Positions 1 through 8,322 of a DNA stretch of 64,000 nt are shown one piece after another. Position 1 is the first letter of the stretch. Each line of letters opens with the position of its first letter. This DNA is from Bradyrhizobium sp. BTAi1. GTDB taxonomy: Bacteria; Pseudomonadota; Alphaproteobacteria; Rhizobiales; Xanthobacteraceae. Below the pieces are notes generated by a model, which searched no databases, had not been told where the DNA came from, and saw nothing but the letters and a program-made list of their open reading frames with translations. The translations under genes were made by a program, and so were the position numbers. The DNA is taken from contig NC_009485.1 in the NCBI RefSeq assembly GCF_000015165.1, forward strand, positions 1,054,001-1,118,000. The letters are read 5' to 3'.

Positions 1-653
1 GCAGCGTCGAGGGTGAACATGATTCGGTCAGAACCTGCCTCCGTCACCCGGAACGCGATGTAATTTGCGACCTCGCTGGGGCTCAGCGGCTGCAGATGGA
101 AGTCGGACGAGATCCGCTGGGCGAATTGATGGAGCTGCGGATTGAGCAGAAGATCGCGCAATTGCGGCTGGCCAACGATGATCAGATGCAGGATCTGGTG
201 CTTGTCGGCATTGATGTTGGACAGCATCCGCAGATGCTCGAGCGCATCCAGGCCGAGATTCTGGGCCTCATCGATGATCAGAATGGCGCGGCGACGTCCC
301 GTGTACTGACGATAGAGAAATTCCTGCAGCCTCTTGAAGAGCGTTGGATAATCACCGTCGAACGGCTGGTTGAACGACATCAGGATCCACTGCAGCAGCT
401 CGTGACGGCCCTGCGGTGAATTCGAGATCAGTCCCATGGTGACGTTGGGGCTGAGCTTCTTCAACAGGTGCCGGAGCAGGGTGGTCTTGCCGCAGCCGAT
501 GCCGCCGGTGATCACGGTGAACCCGGCATTGTTCGTCACACCGAATTCGAGCATGGTATAGGCCATGCGATGCATATTGCCCCAATAGATCAGGTCGGGG
601 TCCGGTAGGATCGTAAAGGGCTTCTCGCGAAACCCGTAATACGCCTCGTACAT
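1..653 (-). CDS. ExeA-family AAA ATPase of exosortase/PEP-CTERM loci (3' end outside window)
   Basis: The first 217 codons of an ATPase are visible; the C-terminus lies beyond base 1. The start ATG (653-651) follows an AAGGA ribosome site. It begins MYEAYYGFREKPF, the usual opening of the ExeA/general secretion ATPase family whose exopolysaccharide version accompanies exosortase loci. Walker A (GGIGCGKTT) is at about residues 50-58 and Walker B (AILIIDE) at about 123-129. In the family these soluble ATPases are thought to energise or gate envelope assembly, but their precise job in EPS loci is not established. It is divergent from the chain-length gene at 855 and shares a 200-bp promoter region with it. 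The family call is firm; the exosortase association is inferred from the neighbours. Confidence 0.9.
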   Translation of the reverse strand, partial: MYEAYYGFREKPFTILPDPDLIYWGNMHRMAYTMLEFGVTNNAGFTVITGGIGCGKTTLLRHLLKKLSPNVTMGLISNSPQGRHELLQWILMSFNQPFDGDYPTLFKRLQEFLYRQYTGRRRAILIIDEAQNLGLDALEHLRMLSNINADKHQILHLIIVGQPQLRDLLLNPQLHQFAQRISSDFHLQPLSPSEVANYIAFRVTEAGSDRIMFTLDA

Positions 654-800
654 CGCTGTTCCTTGAAAGCCTGCGCCGTCTCAGATCATCCCTCTTCGCC
701 ATTGTTGGCGCCAAGTGATCTCGCGGTAATACAGCTTAACAAACTTATTGTGGTTCGGCAGCGCAATGGTCTAAATGTCATCCACTTTTTCATATAGAAA

Positions 801-816
801 TGGTACGTTATTTGCA
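801..816 (+). promoter_or_regulatory. Sigma-54 (-24/-12) promoter upstream of the chain-length/kinase operon
   Basis: TGGTACG-N4-TTGCA matches the RpoN consensus TGGCACG-N4-TTGCA with one substitution, and the GG (802-803) and GC (814-815) are exactly 10 bp apart. It points toward the Wzz gene, whose ATG is 39 bp downstream. Many exosortase/PEP-CTERM loci are known to be controlled by sigma-54-dependent regulators, which fits. No activator gene is visible in the window. Confidence 0.7.
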
Positions 817-854
817 ACTGGGACACTCACCCGTAGGGCCCGATTCGCTTGCCG

Positions 855-2159
855 ATGCTTCAGAAGGTTAACTACGAGGATGACGCCGAGACGGGTGACG
901 ATCGCCAGAGCAATCTCCTCAGGCCGTCATTCTATTGGGAGATCTTCAAGCGCAGGTTTCTGTATCTTCTGCTGCCGCTGATCGTGATCGTTTCTGCAGG
1001 CGCCGGCGTCGCTTTGGTCTGGCCGCCGACTTACCTGTCGGAAGGCAAGATCCTGGTTCAGTCGCAGTTGATCCCGACCGAGCTGGTGCGGCCGACTGTC
1101 ACAAGCGCCGCTCAGGAACGTATCCAGGTGATCGAGCAGCGTCTGATGACGCGCGACAATCTCATCGCCATCGTCGACAAGTTCCAGTTGTTCCAAGCGC
1201 AGCGGAACCTGATGTCGCCGACGCAGCTCGTCGACCTGATGAAGGCGAAGACCTCCATTACCATCATCAATCAGACGCTGTCTTTTTCCCGGCGCACCGA
1301 GAATCCCACGATTGTCTTCACCGTGGGGTATGAGGATTCCAACCCGAACCTGGCCGCCGGCGTCGCCAACGAGCTGGTCACCCGAATTCTGAACGAAGAT
1401 ATCCGCGATCGGACCAGCCGCGCGTCGGATACCACCAAGTTCCTCGGGCGTGAGGTCGAGCGTCTTCAGGCGGAGAGTGCGGCCCTGGAATCGAAGATCG
1501 CCCAGGCCAAGGAAACCCAGGGCACACCCAGCGCGGGCGCGATCGATCCGCTGGCGCAGATGCGGGCGGAATATGCGCAGAAGAGCGCGATCTATTCGGA
1601 CAAGCATCCGATGATGAAGGCGCTCAAGCGGCAGATCGAGGCTGCCGAGAAGACGCTGGCTCCGTCGAACTCCAATGGCGTGAACCTGGACGCGCTGCAG
1701 TCGCAGCGCGAGGCGATTCAGAAGAACCTCGAAAACGCCAGCGCCAAATATGCCGCGGCCCAGCTGGGCGAGGCCCTGGAGAAGAATCAGCAATCGGAAA
1801 AATTCGAAGTCCTGGAGCAGCCCGCAGTTCCCCAGGAGCCGATTCGTCCCAACCGGCGCAAGATCCTCAGTCTCAGCCTGTTGCTCGGCTTGGGCGTCGG
1901 CGGCGGCTTGACCCTGCTGCTGGAGATGTTGGACAAGACGATTCGGCGCACCGCCGATATCTATGGTCTGTTCGACAGCCACTTTGTCGTGGCGCTTCCG
2001 TACATCGTGACCAAGGGCGAGGTGTTGCGAAGCAAGCGGCGTACGCGTCTCCTGATCGCCGCAGGCGTTGGTTTCGTGGTTTTGGTTGCCGTGCTTGCCT
2101 TTGTGCTGCTGCCTTGGGACCTGATGATCGCCAAAGCACGCGTCGGATTGTTTCGATAG
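855..2159 (+). CDS. Wzz/GumC-family polysaccharide chain-length protein of the exosortase-linked EPS system
   Basis: A 434-residue inner-membrane protein. A cytoplasmic start of about 35 residues is followed by a transmembrane helix at about 36-56, then the Wzz domain beginning with the typical PPTYLSEGKILV stretch. A long periplasmic coiled region follows, with a P-rich return (EQPAVPQEPIRPNRR) into a second helix at about 337-358. An extra hydrophobic helix at about 398-421 closes the protein. There is no kinase domain; the tyrosine autokinase is the next gene, the split arrangement typical of PEP-CTERM/exosortase loci. ATG 855 is preferred over an in-frame TTG at 849; neither has a strong ribosome site. 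It should set polymer length together with the kinase at 2180. Confidence 0.92.
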   Translation: MLQKVNYEDDAETGDDRQSNLLRPSFYWEIFKRRFLYLLLPLIVIVSAGAGVALVWPPTYLSEGKILVQSQLIPTELVRPTVTSAAQERIQVIEQRLMTRDNLIAIVDKFQLFQAQRNLMSPTQLVDLMKAKTSITIINQTLSFSRRTENPTIVFTVGYEDSNPNLAAGVANELVTRILNEDIRDRTSRASDTTKFLGREVERLQAESAALESKIAQAKETQGTPSAGAIDPLAQMRAEYAQKSAIYSDKHPMMKALKRQIEAAEKTLAPSNSNGVNLDALQSQREAIQKNLENASAKYAAAQLGEALEKNQQSEKFEVLEQPAVPQEPIRPNRRKILSLSLLLGLGVGGGLTLLLEMLDKTIRRTADIYGLFDSHFVVALPYIVTKGEVLRSKRRTRLLIAAGVGFVVLVAVLAFVLLPWDLMIAKARVGLFR

Positions 2160-2179
2160 CTTCAGTTGGAGAAGAGATT

Positions 2180-3004
2180 TTGGATCCGATAAGGCAGGCG
2201 CTCGAGCGAGCCAGGTCGGCGCGTTTGAGTTCGAAAGACGCTTCGCTTGATCCATTCACGCCCGAGGCTTCGGCGGGCGCCGAAATCGTCTACCGTGAAG
2301 TCAAGCTCAGTGCGGCGCATCTCGAGGCCAAGCGGATCGTTGCCCACGATCCGATGCTGGAAAGCGGTCGCTATTACGACATGCTGCGAACCCAGGTGCT
2401 GCAGGCGATGGATGACCAGGGCTGGCAGATCCTGGCCATTACCTCGCCGACGGCGGGCTGCGGCAAGACGGTGACCGCATGCAACCTGGCCATGAGCATC
2501 GCCCGCCTGCCGGAGCGATCGGTGCTGCTCATCGACATGGATATGATGAAGCCCAAGGTCGCCGATTATCTCGGCATTGAGGCCAAGAACGGCATCCTGA
2601 GCGTGCTCCAGGTGCGGGCCGGACTCAGCAGCACGATGGTTCGGACCTCCATCCAGGACAATGAGTTGCTGGTTCTGCCTGGTGAAGTCTGCCGCTCCGG
2701 CTCGGCCGAGTGGATGGCGTCGCAGGCGATGACCTCGCTGATCGAGACCCTGAAGCGGGATTTCAGGTCTTACGTGATCATCCTGGATCTGCCGCCCGTC
2801 CTGATCGGCGACGACGTGCTCGCGATCCTGCCCTGGCTGGAATCGATTCTGCTGGTCACCGCGGTGGGGACGTCCACGCTGCCAGACATCAAGGAATGCT
2901 ACAAGCACCTGAAGTCGGCTCCGATCGTCCGTGTCCTGGTGAACAAGGTCTCAGAACGAACCGAAAGCTATTACGGCTACGGCTATCATTATGGGGCGAG
3001 CTGA
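2180..3004 (+). CDS. CpsD/CapB-type bacterial tyrosine autokinase (exosortase-locus type)
   Basis: A 274-residue cytoplasmic BY-kinase. Walker A (SPTAGCGKT) is at about 89-97, Walker A' (LLIDMD) at about 116-121, and a C-terminal tyrosine cluster (YYGYGYHYG) serves as the usual autophosphorylation tail. I choose TTG 2180 because GGAGAAGAG lies just upstream and the resulting start (MDPIRQALERAR) matches the family's usual N-terminus; an upstream in-frame ATG at 2114 would sit inside the Wzz gene. It is 20 bp after the Wzz stop, so the two are almost certainly cotranscribed from the sigma-54 promoter. Its autophosphorylation state is expected to control chain length through the Wzz partner. 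Confidence 0.92.
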   Translation: MDPIRQALERARSARLSSKDASLDPFTPEASAGAEIVYREVKLSAAHLEAKRIVAHDPMLESGRYYDMLRTQVLQAMDDQGWQILAITSPTAGCGKTVTACNLAMSIARLPERSVLLIDMDMMKPKVADYLGIEAKNGILSVLQVRAGLSSTMVRTSIQDNELLVLPGEVCRSGSAEWMASQAMTSLIETLKRDFRSYVIILDLPPVLIGDDVLAILPWLESILLVTAVGTSTLPDIKECYKHLKSAPIVRVLVNKVSERTESYYGYGYHYGAS

Positions 3005-3016
3005 GGCTTCGTTTCG

Positions 3017-3718
3017 TCAGGGAGAGGTCTCGAGCAGGCCGGCCGGAATGAACTCGGCGATCCTGGCGGCCGGAACGAAATACTTCGCAAGGTCGAATAT
3101 CACGGGCTGCTGACCACTGCCCGCCGGCGGTTGGAACGATTGCGAGATCTTCCGGCTCACGATGCCGAGGAGGCACTGCGCGTCCGCATCGAAGATGCCG
3201 GACCCCGAATTGCCGGTGCTCGCGACATCCTTGATCAACGTATCGAACTTTCGCGCGTCCTGCGGCAGCCAGATCGGCGACAGGATCTCGGTCGCGACCT
3301 CCTGCTCCGGAGTGACGCTGATCACCCGTTCGCCAGGTGTTGGAGGGGTTTTGCACAGGTCGATCCGCAGGGTTCGGATCTCCGGCGCCAGATCGCGATC
3401 GTCGATCGCAAGCAATGTCAGGTCGGAGGCTTCGAACGGCTCCTGCTTCACGATCCTGGCGGGCAGGCGCTTGCCCGCAATCGACACCAGTGGAACCTGC
3501 CACCTGTTTCCGACGACATGCGAGGCCGTCAAGACCCAGCCCTTCCCGAGATAGATCCCGCTGCCGATGCGGACCTCCTGGGCCGAGTTGATCGCCACCG
3601 CAAACGGCAGGAGCGAGCTTGGGCGGTCAGCGGCCCTGGTCGCAGCGACGGTCAGGCCGAAGCTGAATAACAGGCACCACCCGAAACATCTCACAGCGCA
3701 GGAGAGGGCGGATATCAT
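3017..3718 (-). CDS. Secreted trypsin-like serine protease
   Basis: A 233-residue protein with a signal peptide (about 1-30, ending ATRAA) and a compact trypsin fold. The catalytic triad is readable: His67 in TASHVV, Asp99 in ASDLTLL, and Ser171 in GNSGSG. There is no PDZ domain, so it is not a full DegP. It starts 9 bp after the EpsI stop on the same strand, so the two are probably cotranscribed. A periplasmic protease tied to an exosortase partner suggests a role in processing or quality control of sorted proteins; that is inference. It converges with the tyrosine kinase gene 12 bp away. Confidence 0.88.
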   Translation of the reverse strand: MISALSCAVRCFGWCLLFSFGLTVAATRAADRPSSLLPFAVAINSAQEVRIGSGIYLGKGWVLTASHVVGNRWQVPLVSIAGKRLPARIVKQEPFEASDLTLLAIDDRDLAPEIRTLRIDLCKTPPTPGERVISVTPEQEVATEILSPIWLPQDARKFDTLIKDVASTGNSGSGIFDADAQCLLGIVSRKISQSFQPPAGSGQQPVIFDLAKYFVPAARIAEFIPAGLLETSP

Positions 3719-3727
3719 GGCCCGTTC

Positions 3728-4420
3728 TCAGGTTGCGCCGACGAAGAACTTCTCATTGTTCGGGCCGATGGCCTTGATCAGATCCTGAATGAACTTGGCC
3801 TGCAGCCGGTAGGCGGCATCTTCGGAGATGCCGACGGTGGACACGCGAAACAGCGCCCCGTCGGGAATGAGGCCCATAAGGCCGTATTTCATGCGGGCGA
3901 GCTGCCGATCGAAAACGCCGGTGACGACGTCATTGCCGATGCGGATCCAGTAGGTCACCGGCTCAAAGCGTCCCTCTTTGGTGGCCGTGACCCGGCTCAG
4001 CGGCAACGGACTGGCCTCGGAGCGGTAGGACACGGAGCTCAGCTTCTTCTCGGTGACACGAAAGCCGGCAGCGCCGTAACAGACCTCGGGAAGGTGGGCC
4101 TTCAGGCGATAATCCTGCACCGGTCCATAAGCCACCAGCAGCATCACGATGTTGCCGGCGCGATCCATGTAGCCGCGTCCGACTTCCTGGCTGTAGATCT
4201 TGACCGACGCGTCCTCGACAAAGCCGCCGGGGTCCGGCGTGACCAGGCCGACATTCGGGACCAGGGTCCATTCGCCGAACTTGGTCGGGATGACCTGCTC
4301 GAGATTGGGCACGGTGGAGGCATTCGCCATCAGCTCCCGCGGCCGCAGCGTCTCGGCCAGAAGCGCTGCGCACAAGATGGCGAGCGCTGCGAGCAGAGCT
4401 TGAACCGGATTGACTTTCAT
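3728..4420 (-). CDS. epsI: EpsI-family exosortase-associated protein
   Basis: A 230-residue protein with an N-terminal membrane anchor (about 7-25) and the EpsI domain. The family landmark HLPEVCYGAAGF is at about 109-120, and a preceding ...YMDRAGNIVMLLVAYG strand is typical. EpsI is found fused to or beside exosortases, and is needed for EPS in Methylobacillus; its biochemical role is unknown. Here it is a separate gene on the opposite strand from the exosortase (5933), transcribed with the trypsin-like protease and divergently from the EpsD-like isomerase. Confidence 0.92.
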   Translation of the reverse strand: MKVNPVQALLAALAILCAALLAETLRPRELMANASTVPNLEQVIPTKFGEWTLVPNVGLVTPDPGGFVEDASVKIYSQEVGRGYMDRAGNIVMLLVAYGPVQDYRLKAHLPEVCYGAAGFRVTEKKLSSVSYRSEASPLPLSRVTATKEGRFEPVTYWIRIGNDVVTGVFDRQLARMKYGLMGLIPDGALFRVSTVGISEDAAYRLQAKFIQDLIKAIGPNNEKFFVGAT

Positions 4421-4504
4421 CGCGGAGCCTCGGATACGAACCCGCAGGCCGTATAGCCGGACTGCCGCTGAATATCACCATAGAAGCCCGATTTTCTCAA
4501 GTTT

Positions 4505-4521
4505 GGTCGAGGACCTCGACC
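4505..4521. promoter_or_regulatory. Perfect inverted repeat in the epsI/epsD divergent region
   Basis: GGTCGAG-GAC-CTCGACC is a perfect 7-bp inverted repeat with a 3-base centre. It lies between the divergent epsI (start 4420) and the isomerase gene (start 4657). It could be an operator controlling both directions or a short hairpin. No regulator can be named. Confidence 0.35.
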
Positions 4522-4656
4522 GGTGCCGGAGATGGCGATACGAACGGTTCCGGTCAGATGTCGAGCGCGCGGCGAAGGCCGCTGGCGATGCGACAGAACG
4601 ACCCGACAAAGCTACGCGACTTCGACAAAGGCATTTCTTCGTTTTGGAGCTATTTC

Positions 4657-5535
4657 ATGAGCATGGTCAGGCTCAGCCGCGCGGGTCGTCTTGCTGCATC
4701 GATCGCATTATGCAGCATCGCTCTGATGGGATGCAGCAAGAAGGCCGAGGAGAAGGCCGACGTGGCGAAGAGCCAGATCGTCGCGCGTCTCGGCGAGGAT
4801 GTCGTCACCACGCAGGAGCTCGACAATGAGTTTCGCGTCGCTCAGGTGCCCGCCGACAAGCGCAAGGATCCCGCGGTGGTCCGGCAGGTGCTCGGAGAGC
4901 TGGTGTCGCGGAAATATCTCGTCCGCCAGGCCCTGGATGCCAAGCTCGACCGTGAGCCGACCGTTCTGCTCGATCTGCTGCGCGCGCGCGAGACGGTTCT
5001 TGCCAAGGCGGCGGCTTCACGCGAAGTGGCCAAGAAGAGCTCGGCCATCGTGGGAAGCGATGTCGACGCCTATATCAGCAGCAATCCGATGAAATTCGCC
5101 AACCGCCAGGTTGCCTCTATCGAGCAGATCGTGGTGCCGACCAATGCGGCCTCGCAGGATGTGTTCGAGGCGACACGCGAGATGAAGTCGCTCGACGAGG
5201 TGGCGCAGAAGCTGACGGCGCTCGGAATCGCTCATTCGCGCTCCACGGGAGCCCTGAGCAGCGCCGATATCCCGGCTGATGTGTTCGATCGCATCAGGCA
5301 GCGTCAAGCGGATGATATCTTCCTGCTGCGGGGCCAGCCGAACAGCGTGTTCTTCAAGGTCAACACGGTCGAGACCAGGCCGCTCGAGGGTGAGGCCGCA
5401 GCCCGGCTGGCGCGTCAGGCCATGCAGGTCGATCTCGCAAGGTCGGAGGCGAGCCTGGCGTCCGTCGAGGCCGTGCTGGCGGCCAAATACGAAGGCGACT
5501 ATGCCGAGATCATGAAGATTCAGGCTCCCAAATGA
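4657..5535 (+). CDS. EpsD-family peptidyl-prolyl cis-trans isomerase lipoprotein
   Basis: A 292-residue lipoprotein: the signal peptide ends in a lipobox (ALMGC, Cys26). A SurA/PpiC-type N-terminal helical region (QIVARLGEDVVTTQELDNEF) and a degenerate parvulin-like domain follow. This matches EpsD of the methanolan (eps) and related exosortase loci. ATG 4657 is chosen because GGAG lies 7 bases upstream and it gives a clean lipoprotein signal; an in-frame upstream ATG at 4558 would bury that signal. It likely assists folding of the outer-membrane exporter or of secreted EPS proteins in the periplasm. It leads a rightward group with the 76-residue protein and the exosortase. Confidence 0.87.
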   Translation: MSMVRLSRAGRLAASIALCSIALMGCSKKAEEKADVAKSQIVARLGEDVVTTQELDNEFRVAQVPADKRKDPAVVRQVLGELVSRKYLVRQALDAKLDREPTVLLDLLRARETVLAKAAASREVAKKSSAIVGSDVDAYISSNPMKFANRQVASIEQIVVPTNAASQDVFEATREMKSLDEVAQKLTALGIAHSRSTGALSSADIPADVFDRIRQRQADDIFLLRGQPNSVFFKVNTVETRPLEGEAAARLARQAMQVDLARSEASLASVEAVLAAKYEGDYAEIMKIQAPK

Positions 5536-5592
5536 TCTGAAACACGGGGGCCGCAGCGCAGAAGCTGAGGATTGTCGCCGATCTGGGCCGTG

Positions 5593-5823
5593 ATGACCAT
5601 GAACGAACCCTTCGATATTCTGACTGTGTTCTGCTTTCTGGCGATGGTGATCGCGTTCTTCGTGTGGTCGGACCGGGAGCCGCGCACCCTGCTGCGGTTT
5701 GCGCTCAGCGCGGTTGCTTTCGCAGGCGCGAACCAGTTGGGCAACAATGGCTGGCCGTTGCCTGCCTTGCTGCTGATCGCAGCTGGCGCGGCCTATGCGT
5801 TTCTTACGGTCCGTGCCGGCTGA
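5593..5823 (+). CDS. Small membrane protein next to the exosortase (XrtV-type accessory candidate)
   Basis: A 76-residue protein with about three hydrophobic segments, spanning roughly residues 8-26, 36-50 and 56-74, and a WSDREPRTLLRF loop. It lies between the EpsD-like gene and the exosortase on the same strand. From memory, a short accessory protein of this kind accompanies the XrtV class of exosortases; I cannot confirm family membership here. Alternative starts are TTG 5572 and ATG 5599; ATG 5593 keeps the first helix intact. It may stabilise the exosortase or present substrates to it. Confidence 0.72.
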   Translation: MTMNEPFDILTVFCFLAMVIAFFVWSDREPRTLLRFALSAVAFAGANQLGNNGWPLPALLLIAAGAAYAFLTVRAG

Positions 5824-5932
5824 GGACGAAAGGTCGCGCGGCCACGAAATTCATGCTCCCTGCGCTGCCATTGCGCTGCTTTCCGCCCGATGCTACGCCT
5901 TGGACGCTTTCTGGTAAGAGATTTCGGGCGTA

Positions 5933-6832
5933 ATGACCTATTTTGATACCAGTGCGGCGTCCTGGGCGCCTGCCTCGCGACGGTGGTTTTGGCCCGCAGT
6001 GATCGCCGTTTCATTTGCGATTGCTTACACGCCGACCTTCATCACTCTGGCCCAGGGACCCTGGCGGACCGAGCAGGAGGGGCATGGGCCGTTGATCATC
6101 GCCGCATCGGCTTGGCTGGCCTGGCGGTCACGCGCCCTGATCTGGAATGCCGAACTACGTCCGGCTCCGCTGCCCGGCTGGGTGGCTCTGTTGTCTGGGC
6201 TTTGCCTCCTGGTCCTGGCGCGCAACCAGGATGTCTGGTTTCTCGAGGTCGCCTCGGAAATCCCTGTCATCGCCGGCCTCGTGTTGTTGCTCGCCGGCTG
6301 GCGGCTGCTGCGGGTCCTGGCCTTCCCGATCGGCTTCCTGATCTTCTCGGCGCCTGCGCCAGGCTGGATGGTGGATGCCGCAACGATCCCGCTCAAGGTG
6401 TTCATCTCGGACTCTGTCACGCAGTTGCTCTACAGTGCCGGCTATCCGATCGCCCAGAACGGCGTCGTCATTCTGATCGGCCCCTATCAACTCCTGGTGC
6501 AGGATGCGTGCTCGGGCCTGAACTCGATCTTCGTTCTCTCGGCGCTGGGCGTCTTCTACGTCTACGCCTTCCGATGGAACGAGAAGATCAGGGCGATCGC
6601 TCTGCTGCTCCTGATCATCCCCATCACGGTGTTTGCGAATTTCCTGCGGGTCACCTCGCTGGTGCTGATCGCCTATTACGGCGGCGTCGACAGGATGGAG
6701 GGACCGCTGCACGATCTGACCGGCGTCGCGTTGTTCGTCGTGGCCGTGGTCCTGATGTTCCTGGCCGACGGCGCGATCAGTCTGCTGATGAAGCTGTTCG
6801 GCCGGCGCAGCACGCGATTGGTCACGCCTTAG
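5933..6832 (+). CDS. Exosortase (EpsH/Xrt family transpeptidase-like membrane enzyme)
   Basis: A 299-residue polytopic inner-membrane protein with about eight helices. The proposed catalytic residues are all present: Cys193 in DACSGLNS, Arg239 in NFLRV and His260 in LHDLTG. Exosortases cleave C-terminal PEP-CTERM-like signals during EPS-linked export. The protein stops shortly after the last helix, so the EpsI domain is not fused; EpsI is encoded separately at 3728-4420. The subtype is probably XrtV because of the separate EpsI and the small neighbour, but this is not proven. The only sorting-signal protein I find in the window is at 10663. Confidence 0.93.
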   Translation: MTYFDTSAASWAPASRRWFWPAVIAVSFAIAYTPTFITLAQGPWRTEQEGHGPLIIAASAWLAWRSRALIWNAELRPAPLPGWVALLSGLCLLVLARNQDVWFLEVASEIPVIAGLVLLLAGWRLLRVLAFPIGFLIFSAPAPGWMVDAATIPLKVFISDSVTQLLYSAGYPIAQNGVVILIGPYQLLVQDACSGLNSIFVLSALGVFYVYAFRWNEKIRAIALLLLIIPITVFANFLRVTSLVLIAYYGGVDRMEGPLHDLTGVALFVVAVVLMFLADGAISLLMKLFGRRSTRLVTP

Positions 6833-6911
6833 ATCATGACGTGTGTCATGCTCTGGCGCGGCTGAGGCGACCACAGCAGAGCTACGTGACAGAGCCGCAC
6901 CTTCAGCGCAG

Positions 6912-8165
6912 CTACTTCCCAGGGGCTGTCTGTGCGGCCGCCGAACGATACACGGCCAGAATCTGCGCGATCTTTCGATCCCAATCGAAGTGATCGCGGG
7001 CGCGTTCGTAGCCGGCCTGGCCCAGCCGGCAGCGCAGTGGCGCCGATGTTGCAAGCGTGCTCATGGCATGGGCGAAGCCGTTGATCAGCGCTTCGCGGGA
7101 GTCCGGTTTCACCAAGATGCCGCAGCTGGAGTTGAGGTAGTCGATCGGTCCGCCCCAATCCGTGGCGATCACCGGCAGCGCCATGGCCATGGCCTCCAGC
7201 ACCACCGCCCCGCCGCATTCGAACAGGCTGGGTAACACCAGCGCGTCCGACGCCCGCATTCGCTCGGCGCACGCTTCCTGCGGCATCCAGCCGGAAAATG
7301 CGATCTGTGACGCGACGCCCCGGCTTTCGGCGAGGGCCTCCCAGCTTTTGCGCATCGGACCGTCGCCGACGATCTCCAGGGCTAGCGAGGCGCGATCCGG
7401 TAGTCTCGCCATTGCCTCGATGACGATGTCGACCGCCTTCCAGTCGACCAGGCGGCCGACGAAGATGAACTTCACCTTTGTCTCGTCTCTATCGTCCGCT
7501 TTGTCGCCGCGGCGCCAGATCGAAAAGTCCACGCCGTTCTCGACGAGTTCGACGACCTTGCCTGTGACGCCCTTGGGCAAGGCATGGCGCGTGCGCTGAT
7601 TCGCGACGAGAACGACGTCAGCGCGCAGCTTGCCGGGAAAGATCGCATGGGCGAAGCGGGCAAGAAACCGTCCGAACCTGAGTGCAACGACAGATAGAAC
7701 GTCCTGCTCCCTCTGAAACGCGTCCGGATACTCCATTCCGCCATTGAGCGGTCCGACCACGACCGCGGTACCCAGCCCGTACATCAAGGATGGCGTCTTC
7801 GGCGACACCGGGATCGGTTCATGAACGACATCCACGCGTCCCCGTTTCATGAGGTCACGGATCAGGCGGCGTTGCGCGACTTGCGTGCTGAGATGCACGA
7901 GCATGCCGCAGGTGATGTCCGCCACGCGTCTGGGAAGCAGGCGACTCAGCCGGTTCATGGCGCGGTGGAACGCTGTATCTGGCGCAAAATGCAGCCGGTC
8001 TGCGTGATGCGGAAATTCGTGAGACAGCTCCTCGCGGTTGCGCGCGTGGGCGACGAGATGCACGTCCTCTCCGCGGGCCAGCAGCAGCCTGAAATAGTTG
8101 AACGGGATGAACGCCTCGCCGCCGAACCGGCGAGATGCATTGCTGGCGACGATGACGATGCGCAT
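6912..8165 (-). CDS. Glycosyltransferase family 4
   Basis: A 417-residue GT-B glycosyltransferase. The N-terminal half opens with MRIVIVASNASRRFGGE, the usual acceptor-side loop, and the C-terminal half has FVGRLVDWKAVD and the nucleotide-sugar signature LPSLFECGGAVVLEAMAMALPVIATDWGG split over about residues 310-350. ATG 8165 is chosen because the open frame upstream, to 8408, codes low-complexity sequence and overlaps the neighbouring gene. It probably adds one sugar of the EPS repeat unit on the cytoplasmic face. It converges with the exosortase gene. Confidence 0.9.
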   Translation of the reverse strand: MRIVIVASNASRRFGGEAFIPFNYFRLLLARGEDVHLVAHARNREELSHEFPHHADRLHFAPDTAFHRAMNRLSRLLPRRVADITCGMLVHLSTQVAQRRLIRDLMKRGRVDVVHEPIPVSPKTPSLMYGLGTAVVVGPLNGGMEYPDAFQREQDVLSVVALRFGRFLARFAHAIFPGKLRADVVLVANQRTRHALPKGVTGKVVELVENGVDFSIWRRGDKADDRDETKVKFIFVGRLVDWKAVDIVIEAMARLPDRASLALEIVGDGPMRKSWEALAESRGVASQIAFSGWMPQEACAERMRASDALVLPSLFECGGAVVLEAMAMALPVIATDWGGPIDYLNSSCGILVKPDSREALINGFAHAMSTLATSAPLRCRLGQAGYERARDHFDWDRKIAQILAVYRSAAAQTAPGK

Positions 8166-8322
8166 GAGCTGGCTTTTTGCGGTGGATCGATCGGCTTCCG
8201 GCGCGGCGGCCGCTGTTGAGAGGGCGGTGTTGAAAGAGGCGGTGTTGGACGTGGATCCGCCTGCGCGTCTCGTGATCATCGCCCTCAATATCGCGCGACA
8301 ATCTAGCGGCTGGCTGGCGCCA

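Noticed and set aside
927..2255. 442-residue open frame on the minus strand
   Set aside because: It lies antisense to the Wzz gene and is a codon-bias shadow of it; no ribosome site or motif.
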